Assembly: GCF_001704415.2 (NCBI RefSeq)
Contig: NC_030836.1
Span: 27,812,001 to 27,876,000 of the forward strand
Source of the DNA: Capra hircus
Lineage: Eukaryota; Chordata; Mammalia; Artiodactyla; Bovidae
Length of the DNA stretch: 64,000 nucleotides
Reading direction: 5' to 3'
The notes beneath the pieces are model-generated. The model saw only the letters and a program-made list of their open reading frames with translations, made no database searches and was not told the DNA's origin. Shown in pieces: positions 1-10,981 of this stretch. Position 1 is the first letter of the stretch, and every line of letters begins with the position of its first letter. The position numbers and the translations under genes were made by a program.

Positions 1-95
1 AGAGCACATTTTAGCATATGGTGAGCATTCAGATGATATTTGATTCTGAAAAGGGGAAGAATCAAACCCAGTTTTGGGGTTTAAAATAAGAGTTT

Positions 96-225
96 CTCTG
101 GGATTTCCCTGGTGGTCCAGTGCTTAAGATTTCGAGATTCCAATACACAGGCTGTGGATTCAAACCCTGGCTGGAGCAAGAAGATTCCACATGCCACAAG
201 GTGCAGCCAAAAGATGAAAATAACC
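96..225 (+). repeat. CHR-type tRNA-Glu SINE
   Basis: Begins GGATTTCCCTGGTGGTCCAGTG and continues with a degenerate internal promoter box, the pattern of cetartiodactyl CHR SINEs. Confidence 0.75.
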
Positions 226-1123
226 TAAGAGCTTCTCAGAAGCACGAGGATTAGGGCTGTCCCAGGAATTTCAATCTCAAACACAATTCCTGCCTGTCCT
301 TTACATATTTTACAAGGAATGCCAACCGTGTGCTAGGAACTAGGGATCTGACACCCGTAGGAAAGACTTTTGTGGGGAAACTGTAGGATGAAGGTATTTC
401 TGGGCCAAAGGAGATATAAGAGAGTTTGTCCAAATGTGGGGCCTGCCTTTGCTGCCATGGGCACCTAAGAGTAGCAAGAACATCTCCAGTTCTTATTGTA
501 TGAGACTAGTTTGTTTATCCAGGCTTCCTTTAATCTTACTAGTAAACTTTTCCCTAAAAGACCTTCCAATTCTTGTCTGCAAAAAGCATCATAGTTCTTT
601 GAAGTCACATGCTTCTGATTTCTAAATCCAACTTCCAGTTTTCCTTTGTCCAACCTGTTCTCCCTGTTTCATTCCTCTAGTTTCACAACGATGCAGTAAA
701 ACTGTATTCCCAAGTATAGATTTAAGAGAGTAGCGGCGGAAGGCAGGAAGGCATCCCACAGTCACCCCAGGGGCTGAGAACAAAGGAATCTGATCTCCAT
801 ATATTCGGAGTGGCCCTGGGGAACAGTTGATATCTTCTCTTGCCACCACCATCATCATGTGATTCAGTACATGCTTTTTTCCTTCTATAAGCTTAAATTT
901 TCTTGTCTTTGGAATGGGGAGGGGTATAATCTCCTAGCCGTGAAGTGGTACAGACAAAAGTGTTAGATAAAAACAGAGCTGGAACCATTTGGAATCAAAG
1001 GAATAATGCTGAAATCATGAATAAGGAAAGTTAAATGTTAACTTAAATTAGCATGGACAGCTGACCTTGACACTCCACAGCATATTCTCAAAAGAAAACA
1101 TTTATATTAAAAGGTAAATTCAT
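226..1123. other. Intergenic stretch, nothing recognised
   Basis: No repeat family, splice-bounded exon or RNA gene recognised. Short open frames on both strands have no recognisable product. Confidence 0.5.
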
Positions 1124-1262
1124 GGGACTTCCCTGGTGATCCAGTGGCTAAGACTCCACACTCCCAGTGCAGGGGGCCCAGGTTCAACCCCTGGCCAGGG
1201 AACTGAGATCCCCCATGCTACAACTAAAGATCCTGTGTGCTTACAACTAAGACCTAACATAG
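1124..1262 (+). repeat. CHR-type tRNA-Glu SINE
   Basis: GGGACTTCCCTGGTGATCCAG head, GGTTCAACCCCTGG promoter box and GGAACTGAGATCC segment. Confidence 0.8.
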
Positions 1263-1413
1263 CCAAATACATATATATATAGTTTTTTAAAAAGGTAGTC
1301 ATACCATCCCATTTCCAGAATTAGCAAACTGAGGACTACTAGAAAGAATTTAAAAGTTGACAGAGTTGCTTTTTTTTCATGTTTTACAAAACTTTCTATA
1401 AAGTAATTATATA

Positions 1414-1606
1414 TGGACTTCCCTTGTGGGGTTGGTAAAGAATCCATCTGCAGTGCTGGAGACCTGGGTTCGATTCCTGGGTTGGGAAGATCCCCTGGAG
1501 AAGGGAAAGGCTCCCCACTCCAGTATTATGGCCTGGAGAATTCCAAGGACTTTATAGTCCAAGGGGTTGCAAAGAGTCGGACACGACTGAGCAACCTTCA
1601 CTTTCA
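1414..1606 (+). repeat. Bov-tA SINE
   Basis: tRNA-Glu-like head with GGTTCGATTCCTGGG, then the Bov-A body ending AGTCGGACACGACTGAGCAA. Confidence 0.9.
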
Positions 1607-1750
1607 TGTATATATACAGGAAATTGCAAAAATAGTTCAGGGAGGAAATTTACCCAGTTTCCCCCAATGGTTCCTTTTAATATAACTATAGCTCAATATC
1701 AAAAGCAGAAACCTGGCATTAGTACAGTATGTATTGTCAGATGATATAGA

Positions 1751-1789
1751 TAAACCCAAACAAACTTTTGGGCCAACCCAGTGGGTACG
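1751..1789 (-). mobile_element. Mariner terminal fragment
   Basis: AACCCAAACAAACTTTTGGG followed by CCAACCCA matches the terminal repeat seen intact at 38911-38940 and 39284-39310. Only one end is present. Confidence 0.6.
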
Positions 1790-2015
1790 GTTCTATGTTG
1801 CCATTTCCACATGTGCTGATTCATGTAAATACCACCATCGTCAAGACACAAAACTCTTCCATCACCATAGAGACCTCCCTCTCATGTTACTCCTAGAGAG
1901 TCACCTTCCTACCCCACTACACGATCCCTAACCCCTGGTCACTAATTCATTTCCTCGCTATCTCTATAATTTTGTCATTTCGAGAATGTTATTTAAATGG
2001 AACCATACAGTATGT

Positions 2016-2228
2016 GGGGGCTTTCCTGGTGGTTCAGACAGTAAAGAATCCACCTTTAATACGGGAGACCTGGGTTCAGTCTCTGGGTGGGGAAGTTCCC
2101 TTGGAGAAGGGAATGGCAACCCACTCCAGTATTCTTGCCCGGAGAATTTCATGGACAGAGGCGCCTGGTGGTCTACAGTCCACAGGGTCTCAAAGACTTG
2201 GACACGACTGAGCAACTACCACTTTCAC
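2016..2228 (+). repeat. Bov-tA SINE
   Basis: Full-length copy: CTTTCCTGGTGGTTCAGACA head and GACACGACTGAGCAAC tail. Confidence 0.9.
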
Positions 2229-2510
2229 TCGGTTTGCATAGGCTACCCTTTTCTTGATCCTTTACTTAAATAGCCAGCTTTTCTTGGTGTTTTTGCTTTT
2301 TCCTTTCCTTCTCTTTTCTGTCTGTGCTGCTGTGCTTCTGGACTATAGCCTTCTCCAGTACCCAGTCCAGGATAAAAGGAAACCTGGACAAATCACTGCT
2401 GTCTTCTCCCAGATCTTGAGGTTCCTAGCTAATCTTCCTTCTCTCTACTTTTTCGGAGTTTTCTTATGGTACTGTGTGTTTAATGCCCAGGGTTTTTAGC
2501 ACTTAGCAAT
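2229..2510. other. Short spacer, nothing recognised
   Basis: Pyrimidine-rich unique sequence between two SINEs. Confidence 0.4.
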
Positions 2511-2735
2511 AGGCGTGGCTTCCTCCTGGTAGTTCAGTCTGTAAAGAATCTGCCTGCAATGCAAGAGACCTGGGTTCGATTCCTGGGTTGGGAAGATCCC
2601 CTGGAGAAAGAAATGGCAACCCACTCTAGTATTCTTGCCTAGAGAATCCCAAGGACAGAGGAGCCTGGCAGGCTTATAGTCCATGGGGTCGCAAGAGTCT
2701 GACACGACTTAGTGACTAAACCACCACCACCACCA
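2511..2735 (+). repeat. Bov-tA SINE with ACC tail
   Basis: Full-length copy with GGTTCGATTCCTGGG box. It ends in a short (CCA)n run at about 2721-2734. Confidence 0.9.
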
Positions 2736-2799
2736 AGTAGAATAAGGAGCAGTGGGTCTGTTCCATCTGATCCAAAAACCAGATGCCCCCCATGCCTTT

Positions 2800-3630
2800 A
2801 AAATGGCCATTTCTCCTCTAAGAACATAAATCTGATCACCTCTCAATCCTTTTCGAAAACCTTTTCTTTACATCCAGCTGTCCAAAGAACAAGATCCCAA
2901 CCCCTTAACACTGACATTTAAGGTTATTTCACCACAAGGGGCTGTGGTTGTATCCTCTGGAACACCTCACTGTACAGGCGTGCTCTCCAGCTAACAGAAT
3001 TGTTTATGCACCATTTTTTGACCAGACCACGTTTTTTCCTGCTTTGTCATTTTGCACACACTGGTGTCCAGGCACTCTGCAGGTCCCAGGTTTTTTTTGT
3101 TCTCCACTTGGCCCACACCCAGCTATAGTTCACATCTGCTTCTCATACGAGGTACGGTGAACGCTCTCAGCTCTTCCAGAGTTATTGATCCTTTGTCAGT
3201 GCCACCTTATTATACCTGTATAAGCCGTAGCTCTTCTCCTAGAGCTTCCCTCGTGGCTCAGTGGCAAAGAATCTGCCTGCCATCGCAGGAGACCTGGCTT
3301 CCATCCCTGGGTGGGGCAGATTTCCTGGAGGAGGAAATGGCAACCCACTCTAGTATTCTTGCCTGGACATTTCCATGGATAGAGGAGCCTGGCAGGTTAC
3401 AGTCCATGGGTCGCAAACAAGTTGGACTTAACTTAGCAACTAAACAACAACTTCTCCTAGGACTCTGAGGGGGAATTATATCTCTACACATCTCTGTCCC
3501 ATTCAACTGTGACTTTGAGATTAGGGCCATGCCTCTCTTGCCCATCAGTATATCCTCAGCACAGGGCCCCACGCCTGGTGCATACCTGCTGCTCAAAAAG
3601 TGTTGATTAAGTGAATAAAGGGATGAATTG
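2800..3630 (+). repeat. L2-like old LINE 3' end, split by a SINE
   Basis: The right part resembles the L2 3' end: CAGCACAGGGCCCCACGCCT then a TGATTAAGTGAATAAAGGGATGA tail-like run. The element is interrupted at 3243-3450 by a Bov-tA. Confidence 0.5.
3243..3450 (+). repeat. Bov-tA SINE with 10-bp target duplication
   Basis: Flanked by CTTCTCCTAG at 3233-3242 and again at 3451-3460, a perfect target-site duplication inside the L2-like element. Confidence 0.92.
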
Positions 3631-3758
3631 TTCCTTTCAGATACTAGAGCAACTGAAAGTTGTCCTCAGCTTGTGTGAGCAGACTACGGGAGGCTGCCTT
3701 TTATATATTCCTTTTTTATTTTCTCCCTTGAACAAAGTGAATTTTGGAGACCATGATA

Positions 3759-4054
3759 CTTTTTAAATAATTTATTTAGTTAGTTATTTTTTGCTGCGCA
3801 GGATCTTCATTGCTGCACACAGGCTTTCTCTAGCTGCATCAAACGGAAGCTGCTTTTCGTCATGGTGCACGGCCTTCTCATTGTGTTGGAGTCTCTTGTT
3901 GCGGAGCACAGGCTCCAGAACATGGGCTCAGTAATCGTGGTACACAGCTTTAGTTGATTCGAGGCACGTGGAATCTTCCGGGACTAGGGATCGAACCCGT
4001 GTTCCCTGAGTTGGCAGGCAGATCCTTATCTGCTGGACCACCAGGGAAGTCCTG
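3759..4054 (-). repeat. CHR-type SINE, antisense, with target duplication
   Basis: Ends GGACCACCAGGGAAGTCC in antisense orientation. The flanks GGAGACCATGATA (3746-3758) and GGAGACCATAATA (4055-4067) are an imperfect 13-bp duplication. Confidence 0.8.
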
Positions 4055-4067
4055 GGAGACCATAATA

Positions 4068-4309
4068 ATTTAACCACTTCCCCAATCTGCTCCCTCCCTC
4101 CTGCAGTCTGTCTCCTTATATATATCTGCTGCCACTGGTTGATGGTTTGAGAGCAGGGCTTCCCCCTTGTTTGACTCTTAGTGGTCTCAAAAGCCCATTC
4201 TTAAGGCCATTGAGTCTTGAGTAGACTGAAGCTTCCCCCCCCCTTTGATCAGTTTTATCAGTGCTGGGGCTTTCTTTGCCAAGAGCTTCCAAACTATTGT
4301 CTTTTATTT
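4068..4309. other. Spacer, nothing recognised
   Basis: No gene or repeat identified. Confidence 0.4.
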
Positions 4310-5171
4310 GTTAATGTTTTGGATTTATTTCTTTTAATTTTTTAATGTAAATTTATTTTTAATTGGGGAATAATTGCTTTATAATATTGCATTGCTTTCT
4401 GCCATATATCAACATGAATCAGCCATAGGTATGCGTATGTCCCCTCCCTCTTGAACCTCCCTCCCACCGCTCTAGGTTGTCATAGAGCACCAGATTTGAG
4501 CTCCCTGTGTCATGCAGCAAATTCGCACTGGCTATCTAATCTTATATATGGTAATGTGATGTTTCGGTGCTGTTCTCTCAATTTGTCCCACTTCCCCACC
4601 GTGTCTGCAAGTGTGTGCTCTGTGGCTGTGTCTCCCTTGCTGCCCTGCAGATCGTTCCATCAGTACCGTCTTTCTAGATTCCATGTGTGCTAAGTTGCTT
4701 CAGTTGTGTCCAACTCTTTGTGACCCTATGGACTCTAGCCCACTAGGCTCCTCTGTCCTTGGGATTCTCTAGGCAAGAATCTTGGACTAGGTTGCCATGC
4801 CCTTCTCTAGGGGATCTTCCTGACCCAGGGATCAAACCTGTCTGTATCTCTTGCAATTGGCAGGTGGGTTCTTCCCCACTGGGGCCACCTGGGAAGCTCA
4901 TATATGCATTAATATATGATATTTATCTCTTTCTGACTTACTTCACCCTGTATAACAGGTTCTAGGTTCATCTACCCCATTAGAACTGACTCAATGTGTT
5001 CCTTTTTATGGCTGAGTAATATTCCATTATGTATATTACCACAACTTCTTTATCCATTCATCTGTCAATGGACATCCATGTCTTAGCAATATAGTGCTAC
5101 AATGAACATTGGGGTGCATGTGTCTTTTTCACTTATGGTTTCCTCAGAGCATATGCCCAGTAGTGGGATTG
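4310..5171 (-). repeat. L1 3' region, antisense (first part)
   Basis: Antisense artiodactyl L1 3' end: AATTGGGGAATAATTGCTTT, GGCTGAGTAATATTCCATTA and TTTATCCATTCATCTGTCAA are visible. A SINE (4686-4899) is inserted in it, and a BovB at 5172 splits it from its continuation at 7223. Confidence 0.85.
4686..4899 (-). repeat. Bov-tA SINE, antisense
   Basis: GTGCTAAGTTGCTTCAGTTG head and CACCTGGGAAGC end. Nested in the antisense L1. Confidence 0.9.
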
Positions 5172-7222
5172 AACTATACAAAAAAGATCTTAATGACCTG
5201 GATAACCACGATGGTGTGATCACTCACCTAGAGCCAGACATCCTGAAGTGCAAAGTGGGCTTTAGGAAGCATCACTATGAACAAAGCAAAAGACATCTTA
5301 ATGACCTGGATAACCACGATGGTGTGATCTCTCACCTAGAGCCAGATATCTTGGAATATGAAGCATCACTACAAACAAAGCTAATGGAGGTGAGGGAATT
5401 CCAGCTGAGTTATTTCAGATCCTAAAAGATGATGCTGTTAAAGTGCTGTACTCAATATGAAAGCAAATTTGGAAAACTCAGCAGTGGTTGGTCACAGGAA
5501 TGGAAAAGGTCAGTTTTTGTTTCAGTCCCTAAGAAGGACAATGTCAAAGGATGTTCAGACTATTGCACAGTTGCCCTCATTTCATATGCTAGCAAGGCAA
5601 TACTCAAAACCCTTCAAGCTACGCTTCAACAGTACATGAACTGAGAACTGCTAGATGTACAAGTTAGATTAAGAAAAGGCAGAGACACCAGAGGTCAAAT
5701 TGCTAACATCTGTTGGATCATAGAAAAAACAAGAGAGTTCTAGAAAAACATCTGCTTCATTGACTATGCCAAAGCCTTTGTGTGGATCACAACAAATTGT
5801 GGGAAATTCTTAAAAGAGATGGGAATACCAGATCACCTTACCTGCCTTCTGAGAAATCTGTATGCAGGTCAAGAAACAACAATTGTAACCATACATGGAA
5901 CAATGGAGTGGTTCAAAATTGGGAAAGGAGTATGTCAAGGCTGTATATTGTCACCCTGCTTATTTAATTTCTGTGCAGAGTACGTCATGTGAAATGTCAG
6001 GCTGGATGAATCACAAGCTGGAATCAAGATTGCCAGGAGAAATATCAATAACCTTAGATATACAGATGACGCCACCCTAGATGGCAGAAAGCAAAGAGGA
6101 ACTAAAGAGCTTCTTGATGAAAGTGAAAGAGGAGAGTGAAAAAGCTGGCTTAAAAGTCAGCATTCAAAAAACTGAGATCATAATATCTGGTCCAATCACT
6201 TTATGGCAAATAAATGCAGAAAAAGTGGTAACAGTGACAAACTTTATTTTCTTGGTCTTCAAAATCACTGCAGATGGTGATTACAGCCATGAAATTAAAA
6301 GACCCTTGTTCCTTGGGAGAAAAGCTATGACAAAGGTAGACAGTATGTTAAAAAAGCAGAGACGTTACTTTGCCAATGAAGGTCTGTATAGTCAAAGCTG
6401 TGGTTTTTCCAGTAGTCATGTACGGATGTGAGAGTAGGACCCTAAAGAAGACCGAGCACTGAAGAATTGATGTTTTCAAACTATGGTGTTGGAGGAGACT
6501 CTTGAGAGTCCCTTAGACAGCAAGGAGACCAAAGCAGTCAATCCTAAAGGAAATCAGTTCAGTTCAGTAGCTCAGTCGTGTCCAACTCTTTGCGACCCCA
6601 TGAATCGCAGCACACCAGGCCTCCCTGTCCATCACCATCTCCCGGAGTTCACTCACACGTCCATCGAGTCTGTGATGCCATCCAGCCATCTCATCCTCTG
6701 TCATCCCCTTCTCCTCCTGCCCCCAATCCCTCCCAGCATCAGAGTCTTTTCCAATGAGTCAACTCTTCGCATGAGGTGGCCAAAGTACTGGAGTTTCAGC
6801 TTTAGTATCATTCCTTCCAAAGAAATCCCAGGGTTGATCTCCTTCAGAATGGACTGGTTGGATCTCCTTGCAGTCCAAGGGACTCTCAAGAGTCTTCTCC
6901 AACACCACAGTTCAAAAGCATCAATTCTCCGGCGCTCAGCCTTCTTCACTGAATATTCATTGGAAGGACTGATGCTGAAGCTGTAGCTCCAATACTTTGG
7001 CCACTCTATGTGAAGAGCCGACTCATGGAAAAGACCCTGGTGATGGGAAAGATTGAAGGCAGGAGGAGAAGGGGATGGGAGAGGATGAGATGGTTGGATG
7101 ACATCACTGACTCAACGGACATGAGTTTGAGCATCTTCAGGGGATGGTGAAGGACAGGGAAGCCTGGTGTGCTGCAATCCATGGGGTCTCCAAGAGTCAG
7201 ACATGACTGAGCGACTGAACAA
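5172..7222 (+). mobile_element. BovB LINE, 5'-truncated, itself interrupted
   Basis: RTE-type LINE inserted into the antisense L1. The 3' half of the reverse-transcriptase region can be followed in broken frames (FCAEYVM, the GVCQGCILSPCLFNF motif, then a diverged DD box), with stop codons throughout, so it is inactive. A duplicated segment lies at about 5180-5370 (LNDLDNHDGVITHLEPDIL twice). An inverted BovB fragment occupies about 6554-6951. The element ends near 7222 with GACTGAGCGACTGAACAACA. Confidence 0.9.
6554..6951 (-). mobile_element. BovB 3' fragment nested in BovB, opposite strand
   Basis: Antisense BovB tail from CAGTTCAGTAGCTCAGTCGT to GGCGCTCAGCCTTCTTCAC. The host BovB breaks at CCTAAAGGAAATCAG and resumes at TGAATATTCATTGGAAGGAC. 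Confidence 0.88.
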
Positions 7223-7340
7223 CAACATGGTAGTTTTACTCCTAGTGTTTTTTTTTTTTTTTTAGCGATCTCCATAGTGTTATCCATAGTAGCTGTATCA
7301 ATTTGCATTCCCACCAACAGTGCAAGAAAGTTCCCAAAAC
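7223..7340 (-). repeat. L1 3' region, antisense (second part)
   Basis: Continuation of the L1 cut at 5171: TCTCCATAGTGTTATCCATA and TTGCATTCCCACCAACAGTG. Confidence 0.75.
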
Positions 7341-7660
7341 ATTGTCTTTTATTGAGAAACAAAATCTTTTTGGATACACAGCCACCTTGTTTATTTTTTG
7401 ATTGTATTGGCTGGAAAAAGTTTAAAAGCAACTCTTCTTAAGATTTCAGCACCTTTCATTTTCATGACACTTTACTCAACTCATAAATCCATTCTTGTTA
7501 CCCCCCAATTATTCTACATGTGATATCATAATGCTTACAGTGACTCAGTGAGTGAAGTTGTATACACTCACAGAGATACACACATGCCTATACATTCACA
7601 CCTATACACACATGCACACAGGATATTAAAGACTTTTCAGGTGAATCTATTCTGTTATAT
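7341..7660. other. Spacer with TACACA-rich stretch
   Basis: No gene recognised. A degenerate TATACACA/CACACA-rich run lies at about 7560-7620. Confidence 0.4.
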
Positions 7661-7675
7661 CCACCAACACTTTTT

Positions 7676-8731
7676 TTTTTAATTGAAGGCTAATTACAAT
7701 ATTGTGGTGGTTTTTGCCATACATTCACATGAATCAGCCATGGGTGTACATGTATTCCCCATCCTGACCCTCCCTCCCACCTCCCTCCCCATCCCATCCC
7801 TCAGGATCATCCCCGTGCACCAGCCCTGAGCACCCTGTCTCATGCATTGAACCTGGACTGGTGATCTATTTCACGTATGGTAATATACATGTTTCACTGC
7901 TATTCTCTCAAATCATCCCACCCTCGCCTTCTCCCGCAGTCCAACAGTCTGTTCTTTACATCTGTGTCTCTTCTGCTGTCTCGCATATAGAGTCATCATT
8001 ACCATCTTTCTAAATTCCATATATATGCATTAATATACAGTATTGGTGTTTTTCTTTCTGACTTACTTCACTCTATATAATAGCCTCCAGTTTCATCCAC
8101 CTCATTAGAACTGATTAAAATGCATTCTTTTTAATAGCTGAGTAATAATTCCATTGTGTATATGCACGACAGCTTTCTTATCCATTCGTCTGCCAATGGA
8201 CATCTAGGTTGCTTCCATGTCCTGGCTATTGTAAACAGTGCTGCGATGAACATTGGGGTACACGTGTCTCTTTCAATTCTGGTTTACTTGGTGTGTATGC
8301 CCAGCAGTGGGATTGCTGGGTCGTGTGGCAGTTCTGTTTCCAGTTTTTTAAGGAATCTCCACACTGTTCTCCATAGTGGCTGTAATAGTTTGCATTCCCA
8401 CCAACAGTATAAGTGAAGTGAAGTGAAGTCGCTCAGTCGTGGCCGATTCTTTGTGACCCCATGGATAGTAGCCTGCACCAAGTTCCTCCATCCATAGGAT
8501 TTTCAAGGCAAGAGTACTGGAGTGGGTTGCCACTTCTTTCTCCAGGGGATCTTCCCAACCCAGGGATCGAACCCAGGTCTCCCGCATTGTACACAGACGC
8601 TTTACCCTCTGAGCCACCAGGGAAGTAAGAGGGTTCCTTTTTCTCCACACTCCACACCCTCTCCAACATTTATTGTTTGTAGACTCTTTGATAGCAGCCA
8701 TTCTGACCATCGTGAAATGGTACCTCATTGT
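7676..8731 (-). mobile_element. L1, antisense, 5'-truncated, with 15-bp target duplication
   Basis: Antisense L1 3' end whose A-tail appears as the T run starting at 7671. CCACCAACACTTTTT at 7661-7675 recurs at 8732-8746, a clear target-site duplication. A Bov-tA is nested at 8410-8626. Confidence 0.9.
8410..8626 (-). repeat. Bov-tA SINE, antisense
   Basis: Starts with an AAGTG repeat run (its tail) and ends CTCTGAGCCACCAGGGAAG. Nested in the L1. Confidence 0.9.
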
Positions 8732-8909
8732 CCACCAACACTTTTTAAGTACTCTGATCCTCTGGTGCCTGTATTTTTTCCACATGTATAATGGCCATTG
8801 GTTTCTAAAAGTTGTAGTCAGTATCTGTTCCAAATGCTAAATATAAGCTCATGCACATATAATAATTGTTCCACCAGACTTATTTAATATGGCCATATAC
8901 TTTTTATAT

Positions 8910-9062
8910 GCATAATTTTAAATTCTTACAGCTCCCCTGCAAGACAGATGTTATTGTCCACATTTTACAGAGGAGAGAACTGAGGTTCAGAGAAGCAGCT
9001 GAGACAGAGGTGGCTCTGCTGCAAAGTCCGTGTTCTTTTCACTACACTTGGCCTCTCAATAA
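8910..9062 (+). repeat. MIR-like SINE
   Basis: Conserved-core-like CACATTTTACAGAGGAGAG and AACTGAGGTTCAGAGA. Confidence 0.6.
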
Positions 9063-9087
9063 AAAGGCCTGAGTAAAATAGAATCTT

Positions 9088-9205
9088 TAGGGACTTCCCT
9101 TGTGGTCCATGTTAAGAATGTGTGTTTCCACCGCAGGGGATGTGGGTTAGATCCCTGGTGGGGAAACCAAGATCCTACATGGGCGTGGCCAAAGGAAAAA
9201 GAAAA
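9088..9205 (+). repeat. CHR-type SINE
   Basis: GGGACTTCCCTTGTGGTCCA head and GGTTAGATCCCTGG box. Confidence 0.75.
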
Positions 9206-9617
9206 CGAATTTTTTAAATGTTGAATAATCTCTATTTCTCCTAATATCTCAACTCCTATCCCATTAATCAAGGGCCTGGGCTTTGATTATATCACAAAAA
9301 TTGTGCTATTCTCTGTTTAGTGACACAGAAGTGGGAGGGGGAAAATGTGTTCGAATAATGATGCTTGTGTGTGTGCAGGGAAACGCGAAGGTTCTGCCAC
9401 CTGATGCTTTTCCTCATGGTCTGTTCTCGCAGACTTTCTCAAGAATTCAGGTCCCTGGGTCTCTCTGAAATACCAGAAAGGACACTCGTTGCCCTATCTG
9501 GAAGGATCCAAACAAATAACTGACCACCCAAAAAGCTCTGTGGATGGCCAAAGAAACTTGCTAGCAATAGGAACTGGTGACTGATGGACAAAAAAGCCAT
9601 GAACTGCCAGCACCAGG
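9206..9617. other. Spacer, nothing recognised
   Basis: No gene or repeat identified. Confidence 0.4.
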
Positions 9618-9730
9618 GGAATGGCTACCCACTCCAGTATTCTTGCTTGGAGAATCCCATGGACAGAGGAGCCTGGTGGGCTACAGTCCATGGGCTTGCA
9701 AAGACACAACTGAGCGTCTTTCACTCACTT
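9618..9730 (+). repeat. Bov-A body fragment (tRNA head missing)
   Basis: Starts at GGGGAATGGCTACCCACTCC, so it lacks the tRNA-like part. Ends ACAACTGAGCGTCTTTCACT. Confidence 0.85.
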
Positions 9731-9749
9731 GATACCAAACTATAGTGAA

Positions 9750-9975
9750 CATTTTTTAAAAAATTCTTATTTTGTATTGGGGTATAGCTGATTAACAATG
9801 TTGTGATAGTTTCAGGTGAACATCAAAGGGACTCATCCATAACGTATAGCTGTATCTGTTCTCCCCTAAACTCCTTCCTATCCAGGCTGCCACATAACCT
9901 TGAGCAGAGTGCCCTGTGCTGTATGGTAGGTCCTTGTTGGTTAGCCATTTTAAATAGAGTGTCATGGTGAGCATT
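9750..9975 (-). repeat. L1 3' end fragment, antisense
   Basis: Contains TGATTAACAATGTTGTGATA and GTAGGTCCTTGTTGGTTAGC, hallmarks of artiodactyl L1 3' ends. Confidence 0.7.
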
Positions 9976-10006
9976 TTTGACCAATTACAGGTCTATCCGT
10001 GGGACC

Positions 10007-10145
10007 TCCTGATGTTCCAGTGGTTAAGCCTTGTGCTCCCACTGTAGGGGTCAAGGGTCTAAGACCTCATATGCCAGAAATTAAAAAATAAATAAATGTA
10101 AAATTAAAAAAGTATTTTAAAATTTTAAAAATTTAATTTAATTTA
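10007..10145 (+). repeat. CHR-type SINE with A-rich tail
   Basis: CCTCCTGATGTTCCAGTGGTTAAG head, then a long A/T-rich tail from 10080. Confidence 0.65.
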
Positions 10146-10738
10146 ATCACTACCCGCAGTGAGAACTAAGGCTCTTTTCCTTTAGTGTGTGACTCCATAG
10201 CTCATCCCTTCCCTCCTGATTTCCTTTAGATACTACTACCCACACCTGGCCGGGTTTGAGCAGGTAGCGTGTGAGGGGGCCGATAACAGGAAGGTGAGCC
10301 AAGGGTAGGATGCTTGGGTAGGTGAGTGCAAGGAATATCCTCTTTCGCCACTCCGTTAAGCAAGGAAGCGAGGAGACGACTGTCAGCTCCCCTACGGGAG
10401 CAAGGGAGGAACACTGGTTGGGGTGTCCCCACTGCCATCCTGGCCCCTTGAACAGGGATGTAAGGTTGAATTCCCAGGAAGGAATTAGGACAAGGCAAAG
10501 ACCGTCTCAGGACTGGCCCTGCCCCCAACAGCTAGGGAGCCATACCACTGACAGGGGATGGTCTCTGTGCCTCTCTGAGGGTTCCAGCCATAGATGAGCG
10601 TGCTCTCCCGGGGGACAGAAACACATCTTCTCTGGAGGGGCATGTGAAATGAGTGGCAATGAGTCTTATTCCTTGGCTTCTCTCTCTCTGCAATGGAAAG
10701 CTAGCAATTCCACACAGCTGAGGTCTGGATAGCACCCC
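10146..10738. other. Unique intergenic sequence
   Basis: GC-richer than the flanks. Short open frames exist on both strands (for example 10322-10597), without recognisable product or splice context. Confidence 0.4.
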
Positions 10739-10748
10739 TGGAGGCCTG

Positions 10749-10971
10749 TGTGTGTGCTAAGTTGCTTCAGTCGTGTCCAGCTCTTTGCGACACCAAGGAC
10801 TAGCCCACCAAGCTCCTCTGTCCATGGGATTCTCCAGGCATGAATAACTGGAATGGGTTGCCAAGCCTTCTTCCAGGGGATTTTCCCGACCCAGGGACTA
10901 AACCCAGGTCTCTAATGTCTCCTGCATTAGGAGGCAGTTTCTTTACCACTAGCGCCACCTGGGAAGCCCCT
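10749..10971 (-). repeat. Bov-tA SINE, antisense, with 10-bp target duplication
   Basis: TGGAGGCCTG at 10739-10748 and again at 10972-10981 flanks a full antisense copy. Confidence 0.92.
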
Positions 10972-10981
10972 TGGAGGCCTG

